Shown: positions 42,106-52,133, numbered from the stretch's first letter. The stretch: 64,000 bases of DNA from Bacteroidetes bacterium 43-93 (GCA_001897855.1 MKUO01000007.1:248001-312000); one strand, 5' to 3'. Numbers and translations: made by a program. The notes: a model not told the origin generated them from the sequence alone.

Positions 42106-43416
42106 TTATTTCTGCAATGCATTCAATTTGTCCTGCAATTCTTTTACAGTTGCCTGCAATTCTTTTATCTCCTCTTGTTGTTCTTGTATGGCTTTTACCA
42201 GGATTGGGGTAAATTCTGCATACTTCACGCCGTAAGAATCAGAGTACTCAGAGGTAGACTTGTTGGTTTCTTTGTCAACCGGCGTAGCAGAGTGTATCAC
42301 AAGGTCTGGTACTGTTTTTGAAAGTTCCTGAGCAGAGAATCCGTAGTTAACACCGGTACCCAGTCTCAGGTTTTCATTCTTCCAGTTGTAGGAAATAGGG
42401 TGTAATGCCATTACGGTATTCAGCCCGCTTGCAAGAGGTTGAATGTTTGTTTTAAAACGTTCGTCTGATGTTTGTATAGTACCATTTGCAGCCCATACAG
42501 CGGTCCACCTGCTGCCGTTAGCGCCAAGCGACATTACATTGTCATTCGTTGGCCTGAAGGTATTGGTACTGCCATCCATCAGCATTTTAGAATTAGTAGC
42601 GCTTATAGAGGTTGTTGGGGTAGAGTTGTAGAGAAAGCTCATGTAAGTACCGCCATTGGCTATTACGTTGTATGGTCCGCTGGATGAGTTGGCCAGTCCT
42701 ATACCTGTCCATCCGTTTTGGTTACCTATATTGATGATGTCCGCTGAGGAAGAGGTAATCTGCAGGTTCGTTTGAGGATATTTAGTGCCGATACCTACAC
42801 GGCCTATGGAGTCTATGGTTACTTTAGGTACTGCCTGTATGGTAAGATGAACGGAACCTAAGGTGTTGCTTGCGCCGGTACCAAAATCTACGTCTTCATT
42901 CTTACCTGAGTAGCTACCAAGGTAACCTCTGTATGCGCCACCTTCATAAAACCCCCACCAAAGAGAAGATGTGCCATTACCTACCAGGCCGGCGCCACCG
43001 CCACTGGTTGCTTGTACCGAGTTAGCTCCCATGGCATACGGTACGGTAACCATTTTGGTTGGTGTGCCTACGGCTGCATAGCTGGTGCCACCTGCAGGAT
43101 CCATTTCTACTAACAGGTAGCGGTCGCCGCTTAGCCAGTTTACAGAACTCATGGCGCCTGAAACCACCGTTCCGGTACCTATCGTGGTGCTAAATAAGCC
43201 AAATGCATTGGTAGTAACTGATTGCGTTTCCTTATATAGTGCTGTAGCACTGCCATCCTGTATAGTAAACTGTAGTCCTATAGCCTGGTTGGCAATAGGT
43301 GCTCCTGTAGAATTGCGCGCTATACCCTGGTAATTGAGTGCAGCGGGTGTTTGCGCATGAGCGCTATATATCGTAGCAGTAATAATGCTGATTGCTAAAA
43401 AGAAGAACTTTTTCAT
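42106..43416 (-). CDS. Secreted protein with tail-fibre S74 chaperone-like domain
   Basis: 436 residues, signal peptide 1-21. The N-terminal domain (PAALNYQGIARNSTGAPI ... LQFTIQDGS ... YLLVEMDPAGGTSYAAVG) is clearly paralogous to that of the preceding-coordinate gene. The C-terminal part has the intramolecular chaperone (peptidase S74) motifs SDERFKTNIQPLASGL, ALHPISYNWKNE and GFSAQELSKTVPDLV, then a coiled-coil (EQQEEIKELQATVKELQDKLNAL). S74 domains help trimeric fibres fold and then cut themselves off. Lies 25 bp upstream of the repeat-rich gene on the same strand; likely one operon. Confidence 0.88.
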   Translation of the reverse strand: MKKFFFLAISIITATIYSAHAQTPAALNYQGIARNSTGAPIANQAIGLQFTIQDGSATALYKETQSVTTNAFGLFSTTIGTGTVVSGAMSSVNWLSGDRYLLVEMDPAGGTSYAAVGTPTKMVTVPYAMGANSVQATSGGGAGLVGNGTSSLWWGFYEGGAYRGYLGSYSGKNEDVDFGTGASNTLGSVHLTIQAVPKVTIDSIGRVGIGTKYPQTNLQITSSSADIINIGNQNGWTGIGLANSSSGPYNVIANGGTYMSFLYNSTPTTSISATNSKMLMDGSTNTFRPTNDNVMSLGANGSRWTAVWAANGTIQTSDERFKTNIQPLASGLNTVMALHPISYNWKNENLRLGTGVNYGFSAQELSKTVPDLVIHSATPVDKETNKSTSEYSDSYGVKYAEFTPILVKAIQEQQEEIKELQATVKELQDKLNALQK

Positions 43417-43448
43417 GATTGTTGTTTTAAATGTTTATTGATGTTGGA

Positions 43449-43958
43449 TTAGTAAAGTTTTTGAACCTTAAAGGAAGCCTGGTAGGATTCATTATTCCCC
43501 TTAAACAAGACGTTAAGTATGTAGTTACCGGCATTTAATGCAGCTACATTAAGCTCCTGTTTTTCATTGCCTGTAGCCAGGTGTATTGTTTGATGCAATA
43601 CCATTCTGCCGGTAGCATCAGATAATGCCAGGTTCATGTCCCCTCTTTGGTTTAGCTGTGGCATCACATAAAGAATATCCCTGGTTGGTACCGGGTACAC
43701 TTTTAGTTCGTCAGCACTAAGAAGCCTGATGTCTTTTACAGATGTGGTAGGTGTTGTTGGCTGCAACACACCCTGCGTTACTATCAGGTTAGTGCCGGTA
43801 CCGGTGCTTACCATGGTCATTTCAGCTGCAGACCATTCGTAGGTATTACCTCCAATAGTTGCGCTGCCCCCTGCGGCATTTAGTGTGGATGGCCCTATGC
43901 TTTGTGCAAAAGCACCGCCAGCGCTCAGGATCCAGAATGCCGATAATAATTTTTTCAT
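43449..43958 (-). CDS. Small secreted protein with T9SS type A sorting domain
   Basis: 169 residues. Signal peptide MKKLLSAFWILSAGGAFAQS, a short mature region, and from residue 85 a type IX secretion sorting domain (LKVYPVPTRDILYVMPQ, MNLALSDATGRMVLHQ, LNVAALNAGNYILNVLF, SFKVQKLY). 32 bp upstream of the S74 gene on the same strand, so the three surface genes may share a transcript. The mature part is too small to assign a function. Confidence 0.88.
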   Translation of the reverse strand: MKKLLSAFWILSAGGAFAQSIGPSTLNAAGGSATIGGNTYEWSAAEMTMVSTGTGTNLIVTQGVLQPTTPTTSVKDIRLLSADELKVYPVPTRDILYVMPQLNQRGDMNLALSDATGRMVLHQTIHLATGNEKQELNVAALNAGNYILNVLFKGNNESYQASFKVQKLY

Positions 43959-44163
43959 ACAGCAAAGTTTTTAAGATGATGAATTGGTGATGCTGTAAAA
44001 CTACCACGGCCTATTGCCGGGCCTGAATAAGAATATCCCGGTTTTTGGGTGGATGAGCTTATGAGAAAAAAACGGGCTTGGCACTTAATCTATTGACAAT
44101 CAATGATCTTTCATTTTATATCTCCAAAAATCTTGGGTACATTCTGGTTTCAACGGCACAAAA

Positions 44164-44189
44164 AAAGCACGCAGGTATCTGCGTGCTTT
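44164..44189. terminator. Terminator after DUF4834 gene
   Basis: AAAGCACGCAG-GTAT-CTGCGTGCTTT, an 11-bp perfect stem within an A-rich/T-containing context, downstream of the minus-strand DUF4834 gene. Confidence 0.82.
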
Positions 44190-44212
44190 AACAAGGTTTA
44201 TTCCTGAAAGTG

Positions 44213-44443
44213 TTATTTCACCTCCTCAAAATCAATATAGTCACCATCAATTTTATTCGTACGTTGTTGGCTGGCCGGCTGCGGTGTGTGTTGCGCCCTT
44301 TGCATATCTTCTATTTGCTTTTGCATCTGTGCCATTTTACTCTGCGCTGCGCGGGTTATTGTCACTACTGGTAGCAGGAATCTGAAAATGAACCGGAACA
44401 ACAAGGTCAAAATAATAGACCAGAAAATTATTCTGAATAACAT
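44213..44443 (-). CDS. DUF4834 family small membrane protein
   Basis: 76 residues: membrane helix IIFWSIILTLLFRFIFRFLLPVV, a Gln/Met-rich helix (MAQMQKQIEDMQRAQ) and the C-terminal IDGDYIDFEEVK that marks the family. Function unknown; restricted to Bacteroidota. Divergent from rimP. Confidence 0.85.
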   Translation of the reverse strand: MLFRIIFWSIILTLLFRFIFRFLLPVVTITRAAQSKMAQMQKQIEDMQRAQHTPQPASQQRTNKIDGDYIDFEEVK

Positions 44444-44511
44444 GGGTCAAAGGTACTAAAACACCCATTGACATTAGTTAATGGAAATATAATTATCAAT
44501 TATGTAGTCTT

Positions 44512-44543
44512 TTTGGCTGTATATATAAAAGTTTGTACTTTTG
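44512..44543 (+). promoter_or_regulatory. Promoter of rimP-nusA-infB
   Basis: TTTG (44512-44515, -33 type) and TACTTTTG (44536-44543, perfect -7 box) separated by 20 bp, the spacing known for Bacteroidota promoters. Confidence 0.75.
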
Positions 44544-44596
44544 CAACGGAGTTAAATCAGTAGAAGGGGACATAATAGTCCCCTTGTTTTTTACCC

Positions 44597-45052
44597 ATGA
44601 GCGACATATTAGAAAAAATAAAGGAGCTTACCGAGCCACTGTTGGAGGGTACAGATATGTTTATTGTGCATTTAAAAATGAAGCCTGTAAACAATATCAA
44701 GCTATATATAGATGCAGATGAGGGTATGTCTATTAGCAAGAGTGCTTCTCTTAACCGGAAGCTTTACAAGCTGATAGAAGAAGCTCAAATGTTTCAGGAT
44801 GGCGATTTCTCATTAGAGGTTTCCAGTCCCGGCGTAGATGAGCCGCTGGTATCTCAGCGCCAGTATAAAAAGAATATAGGCCGCACAGTGCTTATATCTC
44901 TACCCGAAGATAAGGAAGTGCTTGGCGTGCTGAAGGAAGTAAAAGAAGATGCGTTGTTGCTGGAGACAAAACAAGGCAAAAAGAAAGAAATTGTGATGGT
45001 AGAAGTGCCATTTAGTGATATAAAAAAAATAGTAGTACAAATTATATTTTAA
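44597..45052 (+). CDS. rimP: Ribosome maturation factor RimP
   Basis: 151 residues. Two-domain protein: N-terminal alpha/beta domain (MFIVHLKMKPVNNIKLYIDADEGMSISKSASLNRKLYKLIEE, DFSLEVSSPGVDEPL) and C-terminal SH3-like barrel (NIGRTVLISLPEDKEVLGVLKEV). Needed for 30S maturation. First gene of rimP-nusA-infB, a widely conserved order. Confidence 0.95.
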   Translation: MSDILEKIKELTEPLLEGTDMFIVHLKMKPVNNIKLYIDADEGMSISKSASLNRKLYKLIEEAQMFQDGDFSLEVSSPGVDEPLVSQRQYKKNIGRTVLISLPEDKEVLGVLKEVKEDALLLETKQGKKKEIVMVEVPFSDIKKIVVQIIF

Positions 45053-45085
45053 AAAAATGCCCTGCAAGGGGCCAAAAGTATAAGT

Positions 45086-46336
45086 ATGGCAAGTATCAAT
45101 CTTATCGATTCGTTTCAGGAGTTTAAGGATGCAGAAAATATTGACCGTCCTACCCTGATGAAGGTTATTGAAGATGTGTTCAAAACCTTGCTCCGTAAAA
45201 AATACGGTACGGATGAGAACTTTGACGTGATCGTGAACGACCAGACAGGTGACCTGGAAATTTTTCGCCGCCGCGAGATCGTAGAAGATGGTATGTCTGA
45301 AGACGATAACCTGCAGATAGAATATTCTGAAGCGATCAAAATCGAGCCTGATTACAGCGTAGGTGAAGAGGTGTATGAAGAAATGGATGTACGCGATTTC
45401 GGACGTCGTGCTATCCTTGCTGCTAAACAAACGCTGGCGGCGCGTATTGGCGATCTTAAAAAGAACAACCTGTTGAAAAAATACGCCGATAGGGTTGGTG
45501 AGATCACCAGTGGCGAAGTGTACCAGATATGGAAAAAAGAGATATTGCTGCTGGATGATGAGGGTAATGAAGTGATCCTGCCTAAGTCAGAGCAGATACC
45601 TACGGATTTCTTTAAGAAAGGTGAGGCTGTACGTGCGGTGGTAAAGAAAGTAGAAATGCGTAACAATACCCCTGTGATCATCCTCAGCCGTACACACCCT
45701 TCATTCCTGGAAAAACTCCTGGAAATAGAGGTGCCGGAAATTATGGATGGGCTTATCGTTATCAAAAAGATCGTTCGCGAGCCGGGTGAGCGTGCTAAAG
45801 TGGCGGTAGAAAGCTATGACGATCGTATCGATCCGGTAGGCGCGTGTGTGGGTATGAAGGGTAGCCGTATACACGGTATCGTTCGCGAGCTGCGCAATGA
45901 AAATATAGATATTATCAACTATACGGCAAATGTGCAGTTGCTGATACAGCGTTCGCTGACTCCGGCACGTATCAATCGTATGGAAATAGATAATGAAGGC
46001 CATCATGCCGATGTGTACCTCGAGTCAGACCAGGTATCGCTTGCTATCGGTAAAAAAGGTGTCAACATTAAGCTGGCACAAGAGTTAACCGGGTATAGCA
46101 TTGACGTGTATCGCGATGCGCAGGATGAAAATATTGGTTATGATATCGACCTTGACGAATTCTCAGATGAGATAGAAGGCTGGATCATCGATGAATTCAA
46201 GAAAATCGGATGTGATACTGCGTTGAGCGTGTTGGATCTTTCTGTTGAGGAATTGGTACGCCGTACTGATCTGGAAGAAGAAACCATCAGGGATGTGCAG
46301 AAGGTATTGCAATCAGAGTTTCAGGATGGACAATAA
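45086..46336 (+). CDS. nusA: Transcription termination/antitermination factor NusA
   Basis: 416 residues, the shorter form usual in Bacteroidota without the two C-terminal acidic repeats. Order: N-terminal RNA-polymerase-binding domain (LIDSFQEFKDAENIDR), S1 domain (GEITSGEVYQIWKKEILLLDDEGNEVILP), KH1 (GACVGMKGSRIHGIVRELRNENIDII) and KH2 (VSLAIGKKGVNIKLAQELTGYSIDVY), with a short C-terminal helical end. 33 bp after rimP. Confidence 0.97.
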   Translation: MASINLIDSFQEFKDAENIDRPTLMKVIEDVFKTLLRKKYGTDENFDVIVNDQTGDLEIFRRREIVEDGMSEDDNLQIEYSEAIKIEPDYSVGEEVYEEMDVRDFGRRAILAAKQTLAARIGDLKKNNLLKKYADRVGEITSGEVYQIWKKEILLLDDEGNEVILPKSEQIPTDFFKKGEAVRAVVKKVEMRNNTPVIILSRTHPSFLEKLLEIEVPEIMDGLIVIKKIVREPGERAKVAVESYDDRIDPVGACVGMKGSRIHGIVRELRNENIDIINYTANVQLLIQRSLTPARINRMEIDNEGHHADVYLESDQVSLAIGKKGVNIKLAQELTGYSIDVYRDAQDENIGYDIDLDEFSDEIEGWIIDEFKKIGCDTALSVLDLSVEELVRRTDLEEETIRDVQKVLQSEFQDGQ

Positions 46337-46341
46337 GAAAC

Positions 46342-46377
46342 TTGCAGTTTCGCGTGGAGACAGGCGCGGAACTGCAA
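46342..46377 (+). promoter_or_regulatory. Hairpin in the nusA-infB gap
   Basis: A 13-bp stem TTGCAGTTTCGCG / CGCGGAACTGCAA with a 10-nt loop starts 5 bp after the nusA stop. No T-run follows. It could be an attenuator, an RNase site or a transcript-end stabiliser. Confidence 0.6.
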
Positions 46378-46406
46378 TTAAATAAGACATTTCGGCAAAA
46401 ATGGCT

Positions 46407-46414
46407 TAGGTTTG
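46407..46414 (+). promoter_or_regulatory. -7 box ahead of infB
   Basis: TAGGTTTG, a perfect TAnnTTTG, 69 bp before infB. No clear -33 TTG at the right distance, so its strength is uncertain. Confidence 0.4.
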
Positions 46415-46482
46415 TAGACTGGTTAAGACTGGAATAACAGGCCGGAAAGAACTGAGAATACTTTATTTGAGTAAATATTTGA

Positions 46483-49400
46483 ATGGCAACAGTAACAAAA
46501 ACACCAAGGTTATTGGCAGCAGCCAAAGAGTTTAATATCGGGAAGGAAACCCTCGTAGAGTTTCTTACCGGTAAAGGCTTTGACATTAATGCCAGTAATC
46601 CTAACACCAAATTGACAGAGCAGATGTATGATGCGCTGCAGGCTGAGTTCGCACAGGACAGGGCCGCGAAGCGCAAAAGTGATGAAATAGCTTTGCCAAA
46701 AGGTTCCCTGCTTGAAGGTATCAAGAAGACCAGGGAAGACCTCGAATTGCCCGGTAAAAAGGCAGAAGTACAGGAAACACCGGCTCCGGCGCCACCACCA
46801 CCGCCAACTCCTCCTGTGGAAGAAGTGAAGGTAGTTAAGGTGGAGGAACCTACTCCGGAACCTGTGGTACAGGCACCTGTACCTGAAGAAAAGATAGAAC
46901 CGAAACCGGCCCCGGTTGTGGAAGAGAAGAAGGAGGAAGTCAAGGCCCCGGTTGCTGAAAAAGAAGTACCGGCAGCACCTGCGGCTGAACCTATTGCAGA
47001 GGATACCGGTGAAAAAGAACATATCGAAGTAAAGGCACCTAAATTGGGTGGCCCTAATATCCTGGGTAAGATCAATCTTGACGAGATCAACCAGTCGTCG
47101 AGGCCTAAAAAAGGTGCGGCGAAAAAGCCTGCTGCCAAAGCTGAAGAGCCCAAAGAAGAAGTGATAGAAGAAAAGCCGGTAGCAGAACCAGTAGCGGAGA
47201 AACCGGTACAGGAAGAAATCCCTGCACCAGCTCCACCACCGCCGGCTCCGGTTTCAGAGCAGCCTAAACCTGTAGTAGAAGAGGCAGACGACAAGCCGGA
47301 GCATATAGAAATGAAAGCTCCGAGGCTGGAAGGGCCGAAGATCATCGGTAAAATACAATTGCCGGTTGCTAACGATAACAACAGGCAGGATAGCAAAGAA
47401 AAACGTAACCGTAAACGCATCCCGGTTCAGAAAAAGCCGGAAACGTTTAATCCTAATCAGCAACAGCAACAAGGCCAGCAAGGTGGTGGCGGAGATCGCA
47501 GACAAGGCGGTTTCAACCAAAACCAGGGCGATCGTCGCAACCAGCAAGGCAGCCAGGGTAGGCCGGGCGGGCCAGGCGGAGACCGCAGGCAAGGTGGCCA
47601 GTTTGGCCAGGGACGTCCCGGTGGCCATGGCGGACAAGGTGGCGGAGATCGCAGGCCAAGGCACGGACAAGACAGAAATGCACCGGTATCTGCACAACAG
47701 CAGGAGATCGATGCTAAAGCAATACAGGAAAAAATACGCCAGACGCAGGCAAAACTTGCTGGCGGTACACGTAATAAAAACCTGAAAGCCAAATACCGCC
47801 GTAACAAGCGCGAGGAAATGGCGGAAAAACGCGCAGCAGCAGAGCAATCTGAACAAGGCAACGTGTTGCAGGTTACCGAATTTATCTCTGTAAGCGAACT
47901 GGCGAACCTGCTGGATGTAAGCTTTGCGGAAGTGATCGGTAAATGTATGAGCCTGGGTATCATGGTTTCTATCAACCAGCGATTGGATGCAGAGGTGATA
48001 GAACTGGTAGCCAGCGAATTTGGCTATGATGTAGAATTTATCAACCTGGAGCAGGAAGCGGATATTGAAGAAGAAGAGGTGGACGATCCGGAAGATATGT
48101 TGCCTCGTGCACCTATCGTTACCATCATGGGTCACGTAGATCACGGTAAAACATCATTGCTCGACTATATACGTGAAGCAAACGTTGTAGCAGGCGAGGC
48201 AGGTGGTATCACCCAGCACATAGGTGCCTACCAGGTAACTACAGAGGGTGGTAAAAAGATCACCTTCCTGGATACTCCGGGTCACGAAGCGTTTACAGCC
48301 ATGCGTGCCCGTGGTGCCAAGGTTGCAGACGTTGCAGTTATTGTGATCGCTGCGGATGATGCGATCATGCCTCAGACCAAAGAAGCGATATCGCACGCAC
48401 AGGCAGCTAACCTGCCGATGATCTTTGCCATCAACAAGATGGATAAAGAAGGTGCAAACCCTGAAAAGATCAAAGAACAATTGGCTCAGTTAAACATCCT
48501 TGTCGAAGATTGGGGTGGTAAATTCCAAAGCCAGGAAATATCAGCCAAGAAGGGTACAAACATTGACCTCTTGCTGGAAAAAATATTGCTGGAAGCAGAA
48601 TTGCTCGAGCTAAAAGCTAATCCGGAAAAATATGCTTCAGGTAGTGTTATCGAAGCTTCGCTGGATAAAGGCCGTGGTTACCAGGCAACCATCCTGGTAC
48701 AGAATGGTACGCTGGAACAAGGTGATATGATCGTTTGCGGTCAGCACTTTGGTAAGATCAAAGCCATGTTCAACGAACGTGGTCAGCGTGTAAACACAGC
48801 AGGCCCTTCAGCTCCGGTACAGGTATTGGGCTTGAATGGTGCACCACAAGCCGGTGAGAAGTTCAAGGTGTATGAAGATGAGAATGAAGCTAAAGATATA
48901 GCTACACACCGTGCACAGATCATGCGCGAGCAGGGTATACGTGCCCGCAAGCACATTACACTTGATGAGATCGGCCGCCGTCTTGCTTTAGGTAACTTTA
49001 AAGAGCTGGCGTTGATCATCAAGGGCGACTTTGACGGTTCTGTAGAAGCGTTGAGCGACTCGTTACAGAAATTGTCTACTGACGAGGTAGCGGTGAATAT
49101 CGTACACAAAGGCGTGGGTCAGATCACGGAAAGCGATGTGTTGCTGGCAACTGCATCAGATGCCATCATCCTTGGCTTCCAGGTACGACCTTCTATACAG
49201 ACATCCAAACTGGCAGAACGCGAGAATATCGAGATACGTTACTATTCCATCATCTACGATGCTATCGATGAGATCAAGAGCGCCATGGAAGGCCTTCTTG
49301 AACCGAAGATCGAGAAGAAAACGGTATGTAATATCGAAGTTCGTGAAGTGTTCAAGATCAGTAACGTGGGTACCATTGCAGGTTGCTATGTGTTAGACGG

Positions 49401-49611
49401 TAAGATGACAAGGAATACCAAGCTGAATGTAGTGCGTGATGGTATAGTGGTATATACCGGCGAACTTTCTTCTCTGAAACGCTTTAAAGATGACGTGAAA
49501 GAAGTAAATGCAGGTTACGAATGTGGTTTGATGATCAAGAATTACAACGATATACGTGTCGGAGACATCATCGAAGGTTTCGACGAAGTGGAAGTAAAAC
49601 GTACTTTGTAA
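46483..49611 (+). CDS. infB: Translation initiation factor IF-2
   Basis: 1042 residues. N-terminal IF2N domain ([26 protein letters not shown]), then about 400 residues of low-complexity linker, first Pro/Glu/Val-Lys, then Gly/Gln/Arg ([17 protein letters not shown]), a second IF2N-like region, the G domain from about residue 550 ([31 protein letters not shown]) and the IF2 C-terminal domains. Brings initiator tRNA to the 30S subunit. The biased linker keeps long reverse-strand frames open; those are not genes. A terminator follows. Confidence 0.97.
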   Translation: MATVTKTPRLLAAAKEFNIGKETLVEFLTGKGFDINASNPNTKLTEQMYDALQAEFAQDRAAKRKSDEIALPKGSLLEGIKKTREDLELPGKKAEVQETPAPAPPPPPTPPVEEVKVVKVEEPTPEPVVQAPVPEEKIEPKPAPVVEEKKEEVKAPVAEKEVPAAPAAEPIAEDTGEKEHIEVKAPKLGGPNILGKINLDEINQSSRPKKGAAKKPAAKAEEPKEEVIEEKPVAEPVAEKPVQEEIPAPAPPPPAPVSEQPKPVVEEADDKPEHIEMKAPRLEGPKIIGKIQLPVANDNNRQDSKEKRNRKRIPVQKKPETFNPNQQQQQGQQGGGGDRRQGGFNQNQGDRRNQQGSQGRPGGPGGDRRQGGQFGQGRPGGHGGQGGGDRRPRHGQDRNAPVSAQQQEIDAKAIQEKIRQTQAKLAGGTRNKNLKAKYRRNKREEMAEKRAAAEQSEQGNVLQVTEFISVSELANLLDVSFAEVIGKCMSLGIMVSINQRLDAEVIELVASEFGYDVEFINLEQEADIEEEEVDDPEDMLPRAPIVTIMGHVDHGKTSLLDYIREANVVAGEAGGITQHIGAYQVTTEGGKKITFLDTPGHEAFTAMRARGAKVADVAVIVIAADDAIMPQTKEAISHAQAANLPMIFAINKMDKEGANPEKIKEQLAQLNILVEDWGGKFQSQEISAKKGTNIDLLLEKILLEAELLELKANPEKYASGSVIEASLDKGRGYQATILVQNGTLEQGDMIVCGQHFGKIKAMFNERGQRVNTAGPSAPVQVLGLNGAPQAGEKFKVYEDENEAKDIATHRAQIMREQGIRARKHITLDEIGRRLALGNFKELALIIKGDFDGSVEALSDSLQKLSTDEVAVNIVHKGVGQITESDVLLATASDAIILGFQVRPSIQTSKLAERENIEIRYYSIIYDAIDEIKSAMEGLLEPKIEKKTVCNIEVREVFKISNVGTIAGCYVLDGKMTRNTKLNVVRDGIVVYTGELSSLKRFKDDVKEVNAGYECGLMIKNYNDIRVGDIIEGFDEVEVKRTL

Positions 49612-49633
49612 AAAATTGATTGATATAAGTTAG

Positions 49634-49662
49634 GAGCCATCCCTCGGGATGGCTCTTTTTTT
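49634..49662 (+). terminator. Terminator of infB
   Basis: GAGCCATCC / GGATGGCTC with a 4-nt loop followed by TTTTTTT, 22 bp after the infB stop. Confidence 0.9.
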
Positions 49663-50950
49663 AATAGGTTGGTTTCGGACTCACCTTATAGCGCATCAAT
49701 TCTGCAAGTATGGCTATGGATACAAAATTACCTACGGTCATCAGGTACACATAAGGTATCTGTATAAAAGCTAAGAAAAAAGTCAGGTATATTTTAAAGG
49801 AAGCTATCAGGAATATCCTGAGGTCTATTTTTTTACGGTTATACCAGTACCATACCCCCATCAGCATACTCACACCCAGCGAAACGATAAAATGAACCTT
49901 TTTTACAAGTGCTATTTGTGCCGGAACATCGCCCTGGTGAAAATGATGATAGAATATATGGGCAAAGCCGGTGCCTGCATATAATTGATTTGGTTCACCC
50001 ATTGGGTTTAGGTTTTGCCATTCACCAATGGTAGCGCGGTTATAATGTTCATATCCTGCCCTAAACGAATGCCAGTCTTTACTTAAAAATGGAATAACGT
50101 AAACTAGCATCGTCAGCACAAAGACCAATCCTATGGATTTATACAGATCTTTCCTGTTGCCGGAGATAAATATGGCAAAAGCCCACAACGGCAGCCATAG
50201 CAGCAGGCTGAAACGCGATAACAGGCATGCAGCAATGATGGTGCCCCACAAAAGCCAGCTGGTCTCATTGAGGCTAATGATAAGGAGTATATAATATCCT
50301 ATTACCATGCTTTCTACCGTACAGCGGATAAAGTTGTTCTCCTGCACATTGATATAATGATAGGTCAGGTAAAAGAATATTGGTACAAGTAGCTTTAGCA
50401 ATAAGTTGTCTGACCGGAAAGTACGGAACACAACAATAAAATAAGTTATAGCCCAGGTAGCAAATGGTATCCAGCGATAGTCGACATGCAGCACTTCGGC
50501 AATAGTAAATGGTAGCCATTGCATTGGCAGGTAAGTTGGAGAGAACAGGTAGCCAAAATCATATATTGGTGCATACACAGGTTCATTACCATGAAGCAAT
50601 CGCTGTACCATTACCTGTATGCTTGGTATGATGTCAGAATAATGCGCATCAATGGGATATTGGTTTATTACTTTCCAGGCCTCAGTGCCGGCAAGTATTA
50701 TCCCGGTAACAGTAAGTAGTATAACCAGGATATTCCACTTTTTGTTTGCAGTTGTAGCCGAGGCAGAAACAATATCTTTTTTATAATATCTCGCAAATAT
50801 CAAGACACCAATAGACAGCGATACCAGGAAGTACAGAACAGAGTTTTCAGTTTGACCCATCCCCTCTTTATGGCTGAACAATAGGAAATAGTTTTCCAGC
50901 AGGATGAAGAGGATAAACAGAAGGTAATAACTACGGAGTATTAATTTCAT
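49661..50950 (-). CDS. Polytopic membrane protein, GT87-like (DUF2029) glycosyltransferase candidate
   Basis: 429 residues, about ten membrane helices. Early extracytoplasmic loop YPIDAHYSDIIPSIQVMVQRLLHGNEPVYAPI, with the paired acidic D-x3-D spacing of polyprenyl-phosphate-sugar-dependent (GT-C) transferases such as GT87, then LFSPTYLPMQWLPF and many hydrophobic segments. Donor and acceptor unknown. Overlaps the start side of the next minus-strand gene product by 20 bp and is its paralogue (shared YSDIIP/YSDVIP, MQWLPF/MHWLPL, HVDYRW/HIDIRW). The two form an operon. Confidence 0.75.
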   Translation of the reverse strand: MKLILRSYYLLFILFILLENYFLLFSHKEGMGQTENSVLYFLVSLSIGVLIFARYYKKDIVSASATTANKKWNILVILLTVTGIILAGTEAWKVINQYPIDAHYSDIIPSIQVMVQRLLHGNEPVYAPIYDFGYLFSPTYLPMQWLPFTIAEVLHVDYRWIPFATWAITYFIVVFRTFRSDNLLLKLLVPIFFYLTYHYINVQENNFIRCTVESMVIGYYILLIISLNETSWLLWGTIIAACLLSRFSLLLWLPLWAFAIFISGNRKDLYKSIGLVFVLTMLVYVIPFLSKDWHSFRAGYEHYNRATIGEWQNLNPMGEPNQLYAGTGFAHIFYHHFHQGDVPAQIALVKKVHFIVSLGVSMLMGVWYWYNRKKIDLRIFLIASFKIYLTFFLAFIQIPYVYLMTVGNFVSIAILAELMRYKVSPKPTY

Positions 50951-52019
50951 TTTTTCCGGGTTTCTGTTGGTTGTTATTCATTAGGATTTTGCCTGTTAGT
51001 ACTGCCGACATGCAGAGAAGTACTATATAGTAGTATTTATACAACAAAGGCGAAAACATATAGAAAAATAAAACAGTAAGGTACAAGCCGGCAAGGCTCA
51101 TATCATAAAAATTAAAGCGTTTCTTGTTTTTTCGGTAATACCATAAGCCCCATGCAACTACCCCAATCATTAGTACAGCTTGTATGCTTCTTGATACAAA
51201 AACTTTGTGTTCCGCATCTCCGGGTATCAGTTTCCATTCATACGGAGCAAAATAGATACCCCCGGCGAAAGTGCCGAAATTGCCTGCCTTTTTATCAAAA
51301 AGATCCCATTCTGCTATAGCACAATGATTATGATAAGCAATTCCTTTTGTGAGTGTCTGCGGATCTTTTGCTAAAAAAGGAACAACGTATAAAAGAATCA
51401 CTGCTATAGCAGTACTTGCCCATACAGCTACAGATACTTTCGGGGGTTTATTCATCCATAATAGTATCGCAAACAGAGGTAACCAGAATATCATGGTGTA
51501 CCTCGAAAGCAGGCAGAGAATAATCCGCCCCCACAGGCCGCTGGCAAGTGCAAGTAATAGTATTCTCACCCAACGAATGTCTATATGTAGGGCATATCCA
51601 ATGCCCAAAGGTAGCCAGTGCATAGTCATATACACAGGGTAGGGATGCCAGCCAAGCTGAGGTAGTGCCTCATACGGTTGTAGCCCCTGCTGAAAGCGAG
51701 TAAACATAAAATCCAGCTGAGGTATTACATCCGAATAAGAGCCGGGATCAGGAAATTCGGAGAACATTTTACTTAATGAAGGCACTAAAATGCCAATACC
51801 AGCTACGCCGGCAATAAATCCCCAGGTCTTATTGATGGCACTCTTTGGCTCCTTCCCCGGGCTTTTACAGCTTTTCAGGAACCATATCGGGAAGCAAAGG
51901 GATAGGAAAAACAATACGAAAGGAGTTCCGTCCCGGCCGAACAATGTTTTGCCATCTGCTACAGTATAACATTGCAAAATATGCAATATAATAACTATAT
52001 ATATGGCCCGTTTTTTCAT
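50931..52019 (-). CDS. Polytopic membrane protein, paralogue of the 49.7 kb gene
   Basis: 362 residues, about nine membrane helices, starting MKKRAIYIVIILHILQCYTV. Shares with the neighbouring gene the loop PDPGSYSDVIPQLDFMFTRFQQGLQPYE and the motif YPVYMTMHWLPLGIGYALHIDIRW, so both probably have the same GT-C-type activity on different substrates. First gene of the minus-strand pair, divergent from prfA. An oligosaccharide or cell-surface role is suggested by the Wzz-like and O-antigen-ligase-like genes nearby. Confidence 0.72.
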   Translation of the reverse strand: MKKRAIYIVIILHILQCYTVADGKTLFGRDGTPFVLFFLSLCFPIWFLKSCKSPGKEPKSAINKTWGFIAGVAGIGILVPSLSKMFSEFPDPGSYSDVIPQLDFMFTRFQQGLQPYEALPQLGWHPYPVYMTMHWLPLGIGYALHIDIRWVRILLLALASGLWGRIILCLLSRYTMIFWLPLFAILLWMNKPPKVSVAVWASTAIAVILLYVVPFLAKDPQTLTKGIAYHNHCAIAEWDLFDKKAGNFGTFAGGIYFAPYEWKLIPGDAEHKVFVSRSIQAVLMIGVVAWGLWYYRKNKKRFNFYDMSLAGLYLTVLFFYMFSPLLYKYYYIVLLCMSAVLTGKILMNNNQQKPGKNEINTP

Positions 52020-52105
52020 TCGCTATAAAGATAAGGGTATAATATTGGCGGAGAAGCCAGATTATTAATACTAATCCTGCGATTATAGTTAACTTCGCAC
52101 ACTCA

Positions 52106-52113
52106 TAATTTTG
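52106..52113 (+). promoter_or_regulatory. -7 box of prfA
   Basis: TAATTTTG, perfect TAnnTTTG, 20 bp before the prfA ATG. Confidence 0.6.
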
Positions 52114-52133
52114 AGGCTAATAATACGTTATAA

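Noticed and set aside
44900-45430. 176-aa minus-strand ORF across rimP/nusA
   Set aside because: Phe/His-rich shadow of two certain genes.
46287-47420. 377-aa minus-strand ORF opposite infB
   Set aside because: Low-complexity Ser/Gly/Ala/Thr product created by the Pro/Glu-rich linker codons of infB; the opposite frame is clearly IF-2.
47254-48144. 296-aa minus-strand ORF opposite infB
   Set aside because: Shadow of the infB linker and G domain; no protein-like domain.
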